A stretch of DNA of 64,000 nucleotides from an uncultured Tolumonas sp. (GCF_963556105.2 NZ_OY829945.1:663001-727000); one strand, 5' to 3'. Positions 17,133 to 27,206 are shown, counted from the first letter of the stretch. Made by a program: numbers and translations. The notes: generated by a model from the sequence alone, not told the origin.

Positions 17133-18794
17133 TTAGGCGGCGAGAATGTCTTTCAGATCCTGTTCCACCGTCGTAATTGGTTTCAGATCAAAAGTTTCAT
17201 TCAGGAAGTTCAGCAGGTTTGGTGTCAGGAAGCCCGGTACCGATGGGCCAACACGAATACCTTTCACACCCAGCGACAGCAATGTCAGCAGGATCACGAT
17301 GGCTTTCTGTTCAAACCAAGACAGCACCAGCGACAGCGGCAGGTCGTTCACGCCACATTCAAAGGCATCAGCTAGCGCCAGTGCTAACTGAATAGCAGAA
17401 TAGGCATCGTTACACTGACCCACATCCAGCATACGAGGAATACCGTTGATATCACCGAATTCCAAGTCGTTGAATTTGAATTTACCGCATGCCAGCGTCA
17501 GGATCAGGCTGTCTTGTGGTACGGCTTTCGCCATCTCAGTGTAATAACCACGTTCTTGTTTATCGCCGTCACAACCACCGATCAGGAAGAAGTGTTTGAT
17601 GTTGCCAGCTTTCACTTGATCGATCACCGCAGGTGCTGCCGCCATCAGTGCATTACGGGCAAAACCAGTCATGGTGTAATGTGGGATCTCATCGTATGGG
17701 AAACCTTCCAGTGACGCGGCTTTTGCAATCACAGTGCTGAAATCATCACCTTCGATGTGAGTCACACCCGGCCAGCCGACGATGCTACGGGTAAAGATAC
17801 GGTCGGTATATTTACCGACGTTCGGGTTGATGATGCAGTTAGAGGTCATCACTACCGCACCAGGGAAGGCGGCGAATTCTTTTTGCTGGTTCTGCCAAGC
17901 GGAACCGTAGTTACCAACCAAATGTGGGTATTTTTTGAAAGCTGGGTAAGCATGCGCTGGCAGCATTTCACCGTGGGTGAAGACGTTGATGCCTTTGCCT
18001 TCAGTCTGTTGCAGGATTTTTTCCAAATCATGCAGGTCATGACCAGAGACCAGGATCGCTTTACCAGCAACCGGCTTCATGTTCACTTTAGTTGGTTCTG
18101 GATGACCGAAAGTTTCAGTTTCGCCTTTATCCAGCATTGCCATAACTTTGAAATTCATCTGACCGATCTGCATCGCACAGTCGATCAATGGCTGCATTTC
18201 AGTTGGTTCAGTGCCCAGGAAGGCCATGATCTGGTGATATTCTGCACCGATAGCATCATCCTGCTGACCCAACACACGTGCATGTTCCATGTAGGCAGCA
18301 GCACCTTTCAGACCATACAGACACAGCAGACGCAGACCCAGAATATCTTCACCAATCTCTTTATGGTTACGATTTACTGCTGCATTTGGTGCCCAAGTCA
18401 GCAATTCTGCTTTGTCAGCAGTCAGGATCAACGCGGCTGGGCCCGTGGCTACTTCCGGTGTTTTGCCAGCTAACAGGCAAGCAGCTTCGTAACGCGATTT
18501 AAGCGAGTCACGGTTTTGTTGTGCTTCGTTGATGAATGCGATGATACGAACTGCATCGAAATTCACATTGGTCAGCGTAGCGAACAATGCCTGACACACA
18601 TAAGCATCAATGGCTTGGTCGACAATACCGACTGAGCGGGCTTTTAATGCGTAATCAGAAACGCCCTGCAGCAGATAAATCAGTACGTCTTGCAGATCGG
18701 AGACTTCAGCGGTTTTACCGCACATGCCCATGGTGTAACTGCAGCCTTTAGCTACAGGGGTAGAGATGGTCTGTTCACATTGAATACAAAACAT
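17133..18794 (-). CDS. hcp: Hybrid cluster protein Hcp (hydroxylamine / NO reductase)
   Basis: 553 residues (E. coli 550), matched end to end. Hcp carries a [2Fe-2S] or [4Fe-4S] cluster and a hybrid Fe-S-O cluster. It was described as a hydroxylamine reductase and is now seen mainly as a high-affinity NO reductase and an S-nitrosylase in anaerobic E. coli. N-terminal cysteines are at 3, 6, 18 and 25 (Cx2Cx11Cx6C), the spacing of enterobacterial class forms. Hybrid-cluster ligand regions are visible: [38 protein letters not shown] and the GQCNDAYSA motif. AAGG lies about 9 bases before the ATG. First gene of the hcp-hcr-nirBDC cluster. Confidence 0.98.
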   Translation of the reverse strand: MFCIQCEQTISTPVAKGCSYTMGMCGKTAEVSDLQDVLIYLLQGVSDYALKARSVGIVDQAIDAYVCQALFATLTNVNFDAVRIIAFINEAQQNRDSLKSRYEAACLLAGKTPEVATGPAALILTADKAELLTWAPNAAVNRNHKEIGEDILGLRLLCLYGLKGAAAYMEHARVLGQQDDAIGAEYHQIMAFLGTEPTEMQPLIDCAMQIGQMNFKVMAMLDKGETETFGHPEPTKVNMKPVAGKAILVSGHDLHDLEKILQQTEGKGINVFTHGEMLPAHAYPAFKKYPHLVGNYGSAWQNQQKEFAAFPGAVVMTSNCIINPNVGKYTDRIFTRSIVGWPGVTHIEGDDFSTVIAKAASLEGFPYDEIPHYTMTGFARNALMAAAPAVIDQVKAGNIKHFFLIGGCDGDKQERGYYTEMAKAVPQDSLILTLACGKFKFNDLEFGDINGIPRMLDVGQCNDAYSAIQLALALADAFECGVNDLPLSLVLSWFEQKAIVILLTLLSLGVKGIRVGPSVPGFLTPNLLNFLNETFDLKPITTVEQDLKDILAA

Positions 18795-18837
18795 TAGGAC
18801 GTACCTTGATTCGATTAGCAGATATTGCGTTATCTAT

Positions 18838-18853
18838 ATCAAAGCTTGTGCCA
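18838..18853 (-). promoter_or_regulatory. Possible sigma-54 promoter of hcp
   Basis: On the minus strand the sequence TGGCACAAGCTTTGAT has a perfect TGGCAC -24 element and TTG at -12, but GA instead of the normally required GC. The geometry would start transcription near 18827, with a 5' leader of about 32 bases before hcp. A single GT-N7-AC palindrome (the NorR-type pattern) sits about 125 bases upstream at 18951-18961. Suggestive only. Confidence 0.3.
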
Positions 18854-18908
18854 ATATTTATTTCATTGATTTATAAGGAATTAATTTCAATTTGATAACT
18901 CCGCAGTT

Positions 18909-18942
18909 AAAAAGACCCGGAGCCAGAGCCGGGTCTTTTTAA
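18909..18942 (-). terminator. Rho-independent terminator of gpmI-envC
   Basis: A 12-bp stem AAAAAGACCCGG / CCGGGTCTTTTT with a 7-base loop, about 40 bases beyond the envC stop. A and T runs on both sides make it potentially bidirectional. It isolates hcp from envC. Confidence 0.9.
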
Positions 18943-18981
18943 CTTAATGAGTCTTTTTGACTAAGATTTATTGGCCAAGTA

Positions 18982-20214
18982 TTATTTACCAAGTAGCGAA
19001 ACTGGGTTAACTGGTTTCCCGGCTTTACGGATCTCAAAATAAAGCCCGGTTGCTCCGGTGTTACCACTGTGACCCACGCTGGCAATCACATCGCCGGCAT
19101 TTACCCGCTGGCCCACATGTTTGGTCAGGCTTTGATTATTGCCATATAAACTGAGATAACCACGGCCGTGATCGATAACTAACACATTACCAAAACCATC
19201 GAGCCAGTCGGCATAGACCACATCGCCGCTACCAGCGGCTTTGACCGGTGCTCCCTGACCAGCTTGAATAAGCAACCCTTTCCAGGCCACTTCACCGGTG
19301 CGGTTTTCACCAAATTTACGGATCACGGCACCACGTAAAGGCCAGCTCATCCGACCGGATTTACCTAAGCCTTGTAAATCTGTTTTGGCTAAACGGGCGG
19401 CTTCTTTACGCGCCGCCGCTTCCTGCGATTTACCTGCTTGTTTGGCTTTTTCACGCGCTAATGCCAGGGCTTCTTGCTTTTTACGGGCACGCTCAGCTTC
19501 CAACTGCTTACGTTGTTCTTCGATCTTTTGCAGCATGGCTTTTTCGGCCAATTGCAGTTTATCCAATTGCTGTTGATCGGAATGTAATGAGTTATTGAGC
19601 TCTTTGGCGGTCAGTTCCCGCTGCTGTTGTTTTTGCTGCAGAGTCAGCTGATCTTGGCGCTGGTTATCAATTAAGCCGCGTAATTCCTGACTGCTTTCAT
19701 TGGTTTCCTGTTTATTGCGCAGCAATTCCGCTTTGTTGGCATCCAATCGTTTTAAAATTTTCAGCCGAGCCTGATTCATATAACCGTAATAGGCAAGGGT
19801 GCGATCAACCGCCGCCGGATCTTGCTGATTCAGCAACAACTTCAAGTAATCGTGCTGGCCCATGCGATAGGCTTCATCAAATTGTTCAGCAAGCAATCGT
19901 TGCTGCTGATTAGATTCTGCTTCCAGCTTGGCGCGTTGAGCCTCTAATCGTTGCAGCTTACTGCGTACTTGGCCGAGCTGACTTTGTGAGGTCTGTAACT
20001 TCTGATTAGCCGCTGCAATAGCATCTTCATCGGCTTTGAGTTGTTGTTGCAACGAGGCCAGGTCTTTTTTCTGAACCTGGATAGCTTGCTGTTTTTGCTG
20101 GATTTGTTCCCGCACGCTGGATAGTGACGAATTGACGTTTTTTGATTCTTCCGCCTGTATGACGGCGCTAAAAAAAAACGCGCCGACCAACAGGCCGACG
20201 CGATTGTATTTCAT
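18982..20214 (-). CDS. envC: Murein hydrolase activator EnvC
   Basis: About 410 residues from ATG 20214 (MKYNRVGLLVGAFFFSAVIQA, a clear signal peptide). An in-frame ATG at 20238, 10 bases after the gpmI stop, would add eight residues; neither has a good ribosome-binding site. EnvC acts in the periplasm at the division septum, recruited by FtsEX, and activates amidases AmiA/AmiB. After the signal come long coiled coils rich in Gln, Lys and Glu (about 20-270), then a C-terminal LytM/M23 domain. That domain is degenerate: metal ligands are replaced (WKGLLI where active enzymes have an H, SLYGN for SHL, LYFEIRK for LHFE), which is normal for EnvC and argues for activator rather than hydrolase. 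Confidence 0.93.
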   Translation of the reverse strand: MKYNRVGLLVGAFFFSAVIQAEESKNVNSSLSSVREQIQQKQQAIQVQKKDLASLQQQLKADEDAIAAANQKLQTSQSQLGQVRSKLQRLEAQRAKLEAESNQQQRLLAEQFDEAYRMGQHDYLKLLLNQQDPAAVDRTLAYYGYMNQARLKILKRLDANKAELLRNKQETNESSQELRGLIDNQRQDQLTLQQKQQQRELTAKELNNSLHSDQQQLDKLQLAEKAMLQKIEEQRKQLEAERARKKQEALALAREKAKQAGKSQEAAARKEAARLAKTDLQGLGKSGRMSWPLRGAVIRKFGENRTGEVAWKGLLIQAGQGAPVKAAGSGDVVYADWLDGFGNVLVIDHGRGYLSLYGNNQSLTKHVGQRVNAGDVIASVGHSGNTGATGLYFEIRKAGKPVNPVSLLGK

Positions 20215-20247
20215 AGGAAACAACTGCTCTGCCCACATGGGCGAGAA

Positions 20248-21786
20248 TTATTTCAGAACCATCAGAGGCTTACCAGTCATTTCGGCCGGAACTTCCATAC
20301 CCATCAGGGTCAGCATGGTTGGCGCCAGATCAGACAGTTTACCGTTTTCCAGCGCAGTTGCTTCACGACCCACATAGATCAGTGGCACTGGCAGGTTGGT
20401 GTGTGCAGTGTGAGCCTGACCGGTTTCTTCGTTGGTCATCTGCTCAGCGTTACCGTGGTCGGCAGTGATCAGACATTCGCCACCCACTTCTTGCAGAGCA
20501 GCAACGACTTTACCGATTGACGCATCAACGGCTTCACACGCTTTAACGGCAGCCGCGAAGTCACCAGTGTGGCCAACCATGTCGCCGTTCGGGTAGTTAC
20601 AGACGATCACGTCGTATTTACCGCTCTTAATAGCCGCAACCAGTTTGTCGGTCAGCTCGCCTGAGCTCATTTCTGGTTGCAGATCGTAGGTAGCAACTTT
20701 CGGGCTGGCAATCAGTTCACGATCTTCACCAGGGAAGCACTGTTCTTCGCCGCCATTGAAGAAGAACGTCACGTGCGCATATTTTTCAGTTTCAGAAATA
20801 CGCAGTTGGGTTTTGTCGTGTTTAGCCAACCATTCACCCAAGGTATTGGTCAATGCTGTTGGTGGATAAGCACAAGAGGTTTTGATGTCTGCTGCATATT
20901 CAGTCAGCATGACAAAATCAGCCAGTTTAGGCTGTTTGTTGCGCACGAAGCCGTCGAAACCTTCACCAACAAAAGTGCGAGTAATTTCACGCGCACGGTC
21001 AGCACGGAAGTTCATGAATACCAGCACATCGCCGTCATTCAATGGCGCGGCTTCAGCACCGATCACGCTGGCTTTAACGAATTCATCGTTTTCACCACGT
21101 GCATAGGCGGCAGCCAGTGCTGCAGTTGCATCAGCGTAAGGCGCAAATTCTGATTTGCCTTCACACAGCAGGTCGTAAGCTTCCTGAACGCGATCCCAAC
21201 GGTTGTCGCGGTCCATAGCGTAGTAACGACCAACCATAGAAGCGATACAGCCTTTACCCAGTTTCTTGAATGCCGCATCGAATTTTTCGATAGATTCTTG
21301 CGCTGAACGTGGCGCTACGTCACGGCCATCCAGGAAAGCGTGGAAATACAGTTTATCAGCACCGCGCTGAGCAGCCAGTTCCAGCATACCAATGATGTGG
21401 TCTTCATGGCTGTGTACGCCACCTGGCGACATCAGACCCATTACATGAACGGCTTTGCCAGTACTAACGGCAGTATCAACCGCTTTACACAGAGCAGCGT
21501 TTTTGAAGAAATCGCCATCGCGGATCTCTTTAGTAACACGAGTCAGTTCCTGATAAACCACACGGCCAGCACCGATGTTTACGTGACCCACTTCAGAGTT
21601 ACCCATCTGACCGTCTGGCAGACCTACATCCATACCTGAACCAGAGATCAGAGTATTGGCGTATTTAGCGCACAGAGCATTCAGATTTGGTGTGTTAGCG
21701 GCGGCAACGGCGTTACCTTCTTTCTTATCGCTGTAACCCCAACCATCCATGATGATCAGTGCCAGTGGCTTTTTAGCTGTAGACAT
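20248..21786 (-). CDS. gpmI: 2,3-bisphosphoglycerate-independent phosphoglycerate mutase GpmI
   Basis: 512 residues, typical length. GpmI interconverts 3- and 2-phosphoglycerate in glycolysis using two Mn ions and a phosphoserine intermediate. Family landmarks: the metal-binding MDGWGYSD at about 13-20, the nucleophile serine in QMGNSEVGH (Ser about 64), [24 protein letters not shown], and the late metal site [10 protein letters not shown] with [17 protein letters not shown] lies upstream of the ATG. Its stop is 10-34 bases before envC, so the pair is an operon, as in E. coli (gpmI-envC). Confidence 0.98.
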   Translation of the reverse strand: MSTAKKPLALIIMDGWGYSDKKEGNAVAAANTPNLNALCAKYANTLISGSGMDVGLPDGQMGNSEVGHVNIGAGRVVYQELTRVTKEIRDGDFFKNAALCKAVDTAVSTGKAVHVMGLMSPGGVHSHEDHIIGMLELAAQRGADKLYFHAFLDGRDVAPRSAQESIEKFDAAFKKLGKGCIASMVGRYYAMDRDNRWDRVQEAYDLLCEGKSEFAPYADATAALAAAYARGENDEFVKASVIGAEAAPLNDGDVLVFMNFRADRAREITRTFVGEGFDGFVRNKQPKLADFVMLTEYAADIKTSCAYPPTALTNTLGEWLAKHDKTQLRISETEKYAHVTFFFNGGEEQCFPGEDRELIASPKVATYDLQPEMSSGELTDKLVAAIKSGKYDVIVCNYPNGDMVGHTGDFAAAVKACEAVDASIGKVVAALQEVGGECLITADHGNAEQMTNEETGQAHTAHTNLPVPLIYVGREATALENGKLSDLAPTMLTLMGMEVPAEMTGKPLMVLK

Positions 21787-21989
21787 TGTGTGTGGCCTCT
21801 TTATTTGGATTTTACGAAAACAAGTTCGACTGCCGTCAATTCTACAATATCTGCTGCATTAGTCACCTTTTCACCTCGTTTCGTTACACATTTCACGGAA
21901 GGAATTTTCATTGCGGGGCGAATACTGTAAATCTGCCGTTTCACATGTAATACTGTCCGGATTATTTTAAGTGTTGTTGGGAAAAAAGA

Positions 21990-22421
21990 ATGCAGGAATA
22001 CATCGATTTTGCAATACGTCACGAAATGCTGGTTCTGGCCTGGGTTGGTTTGGCTACCGCGATTGTGGCGACCGCAGTAAAAGCTGCTTTTTCACCGGTA
22101 AAACAAATAGATCATCAAGCAGCAGTAACCTTGATTAACCGTCAGGATGCATTGGTTATCGATGTGCGTGCACAAGATGAATTTGCGCGTGGTCACATCA
22201 CTAATTCTCATCATATTCCACTGGCGCAAATCGAACAGGGTAATACCACTGAAATTGACAAGCATAAAGAGAAGCCAGTTATTGTGGTTTGTGAAACTGG
22301 TGCTCGCGCAGAAACCGCGGCCAGTAAACTGGTTAAAGCTGGTTTTAAGCAGGTTTACCTGCTGCGTGGCGGTTTAACTCAATGGCGTGCCGGTAACTTA
22401 CCCGTCACGAAAAAACGCTAA
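21990..22421 (+). CDS. yibN: Membrane-anchored rhodanese-like protein (YibN type)
   Basis: 143 residues: an N-terminal membrane segment (about 13-33) followed by one rhodanese domain. The active-site loop CETGARAE puts the catalytic cysteine at about 101; VIDVRAQDEFARGHI is the CH2A-type motif. Predicted to carry a persulfide sulfur facing the cytosol; its acceptor is unknown. It is divergent from gpmI and lies upstream of secB-gpsA, the same arrangement as E. coli gpmI-envC / yibN-grxC-secB-gpsA except that grxC is missing between yibN and secB here. Confidence 0.92.
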   Translation: MQEYIDFAIRHEMLVLAWVGLATAIVATAVKAAFSPVKQIDHQAAVTLINRQDALVIDVRAQDEFARGHITNSHHIPLAQIEQGNTTEIDKHKEKPVIVVCETGARAETAASKLVKAGFKQVYLLRGGLTQWRAGNLPVTKKR

Positions 22422-22470
22422 TTAATTTTGCATTAACAGCCGTCAGGCAATACTAATAAAGGGCATTAAA

Positions 22471-22947
22471 ATGACAGAAGCAGTAAATAACACCGCAGCA
22501 CAACCAGAATTCCAGATCCAACGTATCTATATCAAAGATGTTTCTTTCGAAGCTCCGAACACACCTGTTGTCTTCCAGAAAGAGTGGAATCCTGAAGTTA
22601 AACTGGATATGGACACACAAACTCAGGTGCTGGGTCAGGATGTGTACGAAGTGGCACTGACTTTGACCGTGACTTGTAAACTGGGCGAAGAAACTGCGTT
22701 CCTGTGTGAAGTGAAACAAGCGGGTATATTTACAGCTTCTAATCTTGATGCTCAAAGCCTGGCTCATTGCTTGGGCGCATTCTGCCCGAACATTCTGTTC
22801 CCTTATGCACGTGAAACAATTGCCAGCTTGGTCAGCCGTGGTTCATTCCCACAACTGAACCTGGCGCCAGTTAACTTTGATGCACTGTTTGCTTCTCATA
22901 TTGCGCAACTGGAAGCAGAACAAGCACCTGTTGGCGCAGTACAGTAA
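22471..22947 (+). CDS. secB: Protein-export chaperone SecB
   Basis: 158 residues (E. coli 155). A cytosolic homotetramer that keeps preproteins unfolded and delivers them to SecA. Typical blocks: [19 protein letters not shown] near the start, [16 protein letters not shown], the [16 protein letters not shown] core and [22 protein letters not shown] near the C-terminus. Stop and gpsA start overlap as TAATG, so the two are coupled. Confidence 0.98.
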   Translation: MTEAVNNTAAQPEFQIQRIYIKDVSFEAPNTPVVFQKEWNPEVKLDMDTQTQVLGQDVYEVALTLTVTCKLGEETAFLCEVKQAGIFTASNLDAQSLAHCLGAFCPNILFPYARETIASLVSRGSFPQLNLAPVNFDALFASHIAQLEAEQAPVGAVQ

Positions 22948-23951
22948 TGGATTCATCCGCAGTACTGAGTGTTTTGGGGGCGGGGTCTTACGGCACCGCC
23001 CTTGCCATTTCTCTGGCCCGCAAAGGCCAGCCGGTATTGTTGTGGGGGCATGATCCGCAGCAGGTCACACGTTTGCAGCAAGATCGCTGTAATCAGGAGT
23101 TTCTGCCGGATGTTCCGTTTCCTGACTCATTACAGCTGACCGATGATCTGGCGTATGCCGTTTCCGCCAGCCGTGATTTGCTGGTAGTGGTGCCTAGCCA
23201 TGTGTTTGGTGACGTATTACAGCGGATCAAACCTTTCCTGCGTGAAGATACCCGCGTTGCCTGGGCGACCAAAGGTCTTGAGCCGGAACATGGTCGTCTG
23301 TTGGGGGAAGTGGCACAAGAGATTTTAGGTGCGCAGATCCCGCTGGCTGTCTTATCGGGGCCAACTTTTGCCCGTGAATTGGCCGCTGGAATGCCGACTG
23401 CAATCGCGGTGGCAGGCACGAATGACCAGTTTACCGCTGACATGTCAGCACTGATGCATTGTGGTAAATCATTCCGTGTGTATTCCAATCCGGATTTCAT
23501 TGGTCTGCAAATTGGCGGCGCGGTGAAAAACGTGATCGCAATTGGTGCCGGTTTGTCAGATGGGTTAGGTTTTGGCGCCAATGCCAGAACGGCCTTGATC
23601 ACGCGTGGGCTGGTGGAGCTGCAACGTCTGGGGTTATCGCTCGGCGCGGATGCCAAGACCTTTATGGGCATGGCGGGCTTAGGTGATCTGGTGCTGACTT
23701 GTACCGATAATCAGTCGCGTAACCGTCGATTTGGTCTGGCGTTAGGGCAGGGCAAAACGGTGGAACAAGCCATGACTGAAATCGGTCAGGTGGTTGAAGG
23801 TTATCGCAACACTAAAGAAGTTCGTGCACTGGCTGCCCGACAAGGCGTGGAGATGCCAATTTGTGAGCAGATTTATCAGATTTTGTATCAGGGTAAATCA
23901 GCAAAAGATGCCGCATTAACACTCCTGGGTCGGGATCAGAAAGGCGAATAG
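22947..23951 (+). CDS. gpsA: NAD(P)-dependent glycerol-3-phosphate dehydrogenase GpsA
   Basis: 334 residues. GpsA reduces dihydroxyacetone phosphate to sn-glycerol 3-phosphate, the backbone for phospholipid synthesis. The N-terminal Rossmann motif is [10 protein letters not shown] (about 11-20); the catalytic lysine region is [19 protein letters not shown], and [20 protein letters not shown] is the substrate-site segment. It is translationally coupled to secB (TAATG) and ends just before a strong terminator shared with convergent nfuA. Confidence 0.98.
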   Translation: MDSSAVLSVLGAGSYGTALAISLARKGQPVLLWGHDPQQVTRLQQDRCNQEFLPDVPFPDSLQLTDDLAYAVSASRDLLVVVPSHVFGDVLQRIKPFLREDTRVAWATKGLEPEHGRLLGEVAQEILGAQIPLAVLSGPTFARELAAGMPTAIAVAGTNDQFTADMSALMHCGKSFRVYSNPDFIGLQIGGAVKNVIAIGAGLSDGLGFGANARTALITRGLVELQRLGLSLGADAKTFMGMAGLGDLVLTCTDNQSRNRRFGLALGQGKTVEQAMTEIGQVVEGYRNTKEVRALAARQGVEMPICEQIYQILYQGKSAKDAALTLLGRDQKGE

Positions 23952-23978
23952 AGATAGTGATTTAGGTATTTCCGGATA

Positions 23979-24010
23979 AAAACAACGCCAGCAGAAGCTG
24001 GCGTTGTTTT
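23979..24010. terminator. Terminator between gpsA and nfuA
   Basis: Stem AAAACAACGCCAGC / GCTGGCGTTGTTTT with a 4-base loop, flanked by A and T runs; likely works for both convergent genes. Confidence 0.9.
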
Positions 24011-24031
24011 ATGCAAAACTGAATGCAGTAA

Positions 24032-24610
24032 TCAGTAGAACGAGTGTTCACCGCGGGCATGTTCTGTCGCATCTTTCGCGCCAGTTAATTCGCCAGGGAA
24101 ACGTTCCAGCAGTTGTTTCTCAATCCCTTCTTTCAGCGTCACATCAACCATCGAGCAACCATTACAGCCACCGCCAAATTGTAAAATAGCAATGCCGTCG
24201 TCAGTGATTTCAGTCAGTGTCACTTTACCGCCATGAGCTGCAAGAGACGGGTTTACTTCCGACTGCAAAACGTATTCAACACGATCAGCCAATGGCGCAT
24301 CATCAGGCACTTTACGCATTTTGGCGTTCGGTGCTTTCAGGGTGAGTTGAGAGCCCATCTGGTCACTGATGAAATCAATGACCGCATCAACCAGAAATGG
24401 CGCGCTATTAGGGTCAATGATGGCGTAAAAGCCACTCATAGGTAAGCGAGTATCTTCGGGCTCTACTGCATCCGGAGGACAGTAAGAGACGCCACATTCC
24501 GCATTGGGGGTGCCCGGATTCATAACAAATACACGGATATTGGTGTTTTCCGTCTGCTTTTCCAGCAGTTTGCGGAAATGAGCCTGAGCGCTTTCGGTGA
24601 TTGTGATCAT
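24032..24610 (-). CDS. nfuA: Fe/S biogenesis protein NfuA
   Basis: 192 residues from ATG 24610 (E. coli 191). This start, not the ATG two codons earlier, has AGAGG six bases upstream. NfuA is a [4Fe-4S] carrier that delivers clusters to apoproteins under stress. It has a degenerate A-type domain at the N-terminus ([20 protein letters not shown] region) and a C-terminal NifU-like domain with the cluster ligands in [21 protein letters not shown] and gntX are adjacent on one strand, as in E. coli. Confidence 0.98.
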   Translation of the reverse strand: MITITESAQAHFRKLLEKQTENTNIRVFVMNPGTPNAECGVSYCPPDAVEPEDTRLPMSGFYAIIDPNSAPFLVDAVIDFISDQMGSQLTLKAPNAKMRKVPDDAPLADRVEYVLQSEVNPSLAAHGGKVTLTEITDDGIAILQFGGGCNGCSMVDVTLKEGIEKQLLERFPGELTGAKDATEHARGEHSFY

Positions 24611-24680
24611 CGCCATCCTCTAATCCTGACTAAATAACTAGGGTATTATAATACGCCGCAAAATGTATATGACACAATAC

Positions 24681-25391
24681 TTATTCACCGCGTAGTTGCG
24701 TCCGACAAATTGCCCAGACATCGACACGTTGGCAGCCACTTGCTTTCAAAAGCCGTACCAGTGTGGTGACGGTAACACCGGTGGTGACCACATCATCCAG
24801 CACGGCCACATGCCGATAACTATGTGGCTTGATAATAAAGGCATTATTCAGATTTGTCTGTCGTAATTCACGAGAAAGACCCGCTTGTACTTTGGTGGCG
24901 CGAGTTCGAGCTAATAAGCGGTTATTGCAGGGAATATTCAGTTGCTGCGTGATAGGGCGTGCGATCTCCTGTGCCTGATTGTAACCACGGGACCATTGAC
25001 GCTGCCAATGTAGCGGAACTGGTAGGATCACTTCGGGTTTGGGTTCCTCTGCCGGATAGAGTTCTGCCAGCATTTTGCCAAATAAAGCCGCGGGTAATGG
25101 TTTATGTTGATATTTCAGCTGGTGGATAAGCCCGGTTAAGGGAAATTCAAAGTCCGCGAGAATATGCAAAAAATCCCATTCGGGCGGTTGTAACAGACAA
25201 TGACCACAGATGTCATTGTCGCCAGCCAGCGGTGTGCCACACAAACGACAGTGATGATCGAGCAAGGGCAACTCTTCGGCACAATAGTGACAAAGTAATG
25301 GCTGTGTAGTGGGTTGACGACAAAACAGACAAATACCATATCCGGCAATATGGAGATGTGTTGCGATGACTCGTCGGAGGGTAGTGAGCAT
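24681..25391 (-). CDS. gntX: ComF/GntX family phosphoribosyltransferase-like protein
   Basis: 236 residues. N-terminal zinc-finger-like region with paired cysteines (CLFC, CHYC, CRLC, CGHC; about 21-65), then a phosphoribosyltransferase fold ending in the PRPP motif VAVLDDVVTTGVTV (about 194-207). Other family motifs are LKYQHK, LPVPLHWQRQWSRGYNQA and a RTRATKVQAGLSR stretch. ComF proteins are linked to DNA uptake and single-strand handling in naturally transformable bacteria; the E. coli copy (GntX/YhgH) is needed for using DNA as a nutrient. In E. coli bioH lies divergent right next to this gene; here amtB intervenes. Confidence 0.93.
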   Translation of the reverse strand: MLTTLRRVIATHLHIAGYGICLFCRQPTTQPLLCHYCAEELPLLDHHCRLCGTPLAGDNDICGHCLLQPPEWDFLHILADFEFPLTGLIHQLKYQHKPLPAALFGKMLAELYPAEEPKPEVILPVPLHWQRQWSRGYNQAQEIARPITQQLNIPCNNRLLARTRATKVQAGLSRELRQTNLNNAFIIKPHSYRHVAVLDDVVTTGVTVTTLVRLLKASGCQRVDVWAICRTQLRGE

Positions 25392-25428
25392 GCGTGATAA
25401 AACAATAAGAAATGAATTAATTACTGTA

Positions 25429-25456
25429 ATAAAAAGGGCGCCCTGAGGCGCCCTGA
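25429..25456 (-). terminator. Rho-independent terminator of amtB
   Basis: Perfect 8-bp GC-rich stem AGGGCGCC / GGCGCCCT with a 4-base loop, followed on the minus strand by a run of T, 17 bases after the amtB stop. Confidence 0.92.
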
Positions 25457-25472
25457 TAGATTTGCAATCGTC

Positions 25473-26972
25473 TTAGTTATTGTAAGCACGTTCGCCATGA
25501 GAAGTCAGATCCAGACCTTCGCGTTCTGCTTCCACTGGAACACGCAGACCAACCAGCTTATCGATGAGGAAGTAACCCACGATAGAGACCAAACCAGACC
25601 AGACTACGGTAGTGATAACACCAATCGCCTGAATTTTAACTTGTGCAGCGATGGAGTAATCAGGAGCTACGCCGTTAGCAACGTAATCCCATACACCAGT
25701 ACCACCCAAATCCGGAGAAGCAAATACACCGGTCAGGATCGCACCCAACATACCGCCGATACCGTGCACACCGAATACGTCCAGTGAGTCGTCAACGTTC
25801 AGCATGCGTTTCAGACCATGTACGCCCCACAGGCAAACCACACCAGCCAGACCGCCGATAACGATACCGCCCATTGCACCAACGAAACCTGCTGCTGGTG
25901 TGATGGCAACCAGACCTGCTACCGCACCGGAAGCTGCGCCCAGCATAGAAGGTTTACCTTTCAGTGCCCATTCAGCAAAAGTCCAGGTCAGTGTTGCTGC
26001 TGCAGTTGCCGCCCAAGTATTCAGGAATGCCAGTGCTGCAGTGCCGTTGGCTTCTAACGCAGAACCTGCGTTGAAACCAAACCAGCCAAACCACAGTAAG
26101 CTTGCGCCGATCATGACCATAGTCAGGCTGTGTGGTGCCATTGACTCACGACCAAAACCAACACGTTTACCCAGGAAGTAAGCACCCACCAAACCTGCTA
26201 CCGCAGCGTTGATATGAACTACAGTACCACCCGCGAAGTCCAGTGCGCCGTGTTGGAACAACCAACCTGCAGTCTCACCCGCTTTAGTAGCGGCATCAGC
26301 ATCAGTGTATGCATCAGGACCCGCCCAGTACCACACCATGTGTGCCATTGGAATGTAAGACAGGGTGAACCAGAACACCATAAATAACAGCACCGCAGAG
26401 AAACGGATACGCTCAGCGAAAGCACCCAGAATCAAGCAGCAAGTGATGGCTGCGAAAGCACCTTGGAAGGCTACATAAGCAAATTCTGAAATGCCGATAC
26501 CTTTGTTAAAGCTGGCAGCAATAGAATCAGTTGTTATACCTTTAAGGAACGCTTTACTGAGTGTACCGAAGAAGGCGTTACCTTCAGTAAAGGCCAGACT
26601 ATAACCGTAGGTTACCCACAGAATAGTTGCCAGACTGAACACCACTAACACCTGGATCAGGATGGACAGCATATTTTTGCTGCGCACCAAGCCACCATAG
26701 AACAACGCAATCCCTGGTACTGACATCAAAATAACAAACGCAGAACAAACCATCAGCCATGCGTTGTCGCCTTTATTTACTGTGTCAACAACAGGCGCTG
26801 CAGCTGCCGCCGCTGGTGCTGCTACCGCAGCAGGAGCCGCTGTTGCTGCTGCAGCCGGAGCTGCAGTTGTAGTTACTGATGTCGACGCAGCAGGTGCAGC
26901 ATCTTCACTCCATGCTGGTGTTGCCAGCCCGAAAGCTCCCACCAGCGCCAAGATTGCAAACAATCGTTTCAT
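25473..26972 (-). CDS. amtB: Ammonium transporter AmtB with alanine-rich N-terminal segment
   Basis: 499 residues, about 70 longer than E. coli AmtB. It has a signal peptide (about 1-22), then a low-complexity Ala/Pro/Thr stretch (about 24-62), then the Amt/Rh channel with 11 expected spans. Twin pore histidines are in TVVHINAAVAGL-like and FGVHGIGGMLGA contexts, with AHMVWYWAGPDAY near the selectivity filter and WLFQHGALDFAGG characteristic of the family. Role: uptake of ammonium when nitrogen is scarce. There is no glnK next to it, unlike most amtB genes. Control by NtrC/sigma-54 is supported by sites upstream. It separates gntX from bioH, which are normally neighbours. Confidence 0.97.
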   Translation of the reverse strand: MKRLFAILALVGAFGLATPAWSEDAAPAASTSVTTTAAPAAAATAAPAAVAAPAAAAAAPVVDTVNKGDNAWLMVCSAFVILMSVPGIALFYGGLVRSKNMLSILIQVLVVFSLATILWVTYGYSLAFTEGNAFFGTLSKAFLKGITTDSIAASFNKGIGISEFAYVAFQGAFAAITCCLILGAFAERIRFSAVLLFMVFWFTLSYIPMAHMVWYWAGPDAYTDADAATKAGETAGWLFQHGALDFAGGTVVHINAAVAGLVGAYFLGKRVGFGRESMAPHSLTMVMIGASLLWFGWFGFNAGSALEANGTAALAFLNTWAATAAATLTWTFAEWALKGKPSMLGAASGAVAGLVAITPAAGFVGAMGGIVIGGLAGVVCLWGVHGLKRMLNVDDSLDVFGVHGIGGMLGAILTGVFASPDLGGTGVWDYVANGVAPDYSIAAQVKIQAIGVITTVVWSGLVSIVGYFLIDKLVGLRVPVEAEREGLDLTSHGERAYNN

Positions 26973-27072
26973 TATAGATATCTCCCTGATAATACCGTGT
27001 CCTGATCTCGACAGACGGAGGTCTGAGAACTCGTTGGCCGGACTAGTATGTCGCTAACCTGATACTTACATC

Positions 27073-27087
27073 GCAGGAATTATGCCA
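27073..27087 (-). promoter_or_regulatory. Sigma-54 promoter of amtB
   Basis: Minus-strand TGGCATAATTCCTGC matches the -24/-12 consensus TGGCAC-N5-TTGC in 8 of 10 defined positions, with GG and GC exactly 10 bases apart. The start would fall near 27061, about 88 bases before the amtB ATG. Confidence 0.8.
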
Positions 27088-27136
27088 ACCTGGATCACAT
27101 ATAAAATGGCTCAAAAATAGGGTTCTTGCCTGTCTC

Positions 27137-27206
27137 AAGAGCAAAATGGTGCATTTGATGCACACTAATGAGGCGCGGAGAGATTTCTTAGTGCTTATTT
27201 GGTGCA
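27137..27206. promoter_or_regulatory. Two NtrC-type sites upstream of amtB
   Basis: Two copies of the NtrC half-site TGGTGCA, in larger 17-bp matches to TGCACTATTTTGGTGCA at 27137-27153 and 27190-27206, with centres 53 bases apart (about five helical turns), at about -84 and -137 from the predicted start. This is the layout of an enhancer for a sigma-54 promoter. The rest of the 355-base amtB-bioH gap shows nothing else I can name apart from the bioH leader. Confidence 0.65.

Noticed and set aside
18829-18842. FNR-type site TTGATATAGATAAC upstream of hcp
   Set aside because: Only 8 of 10 positions match and a class II position would place the start at the hcp start codon itself, so it cannot act in the usual way.
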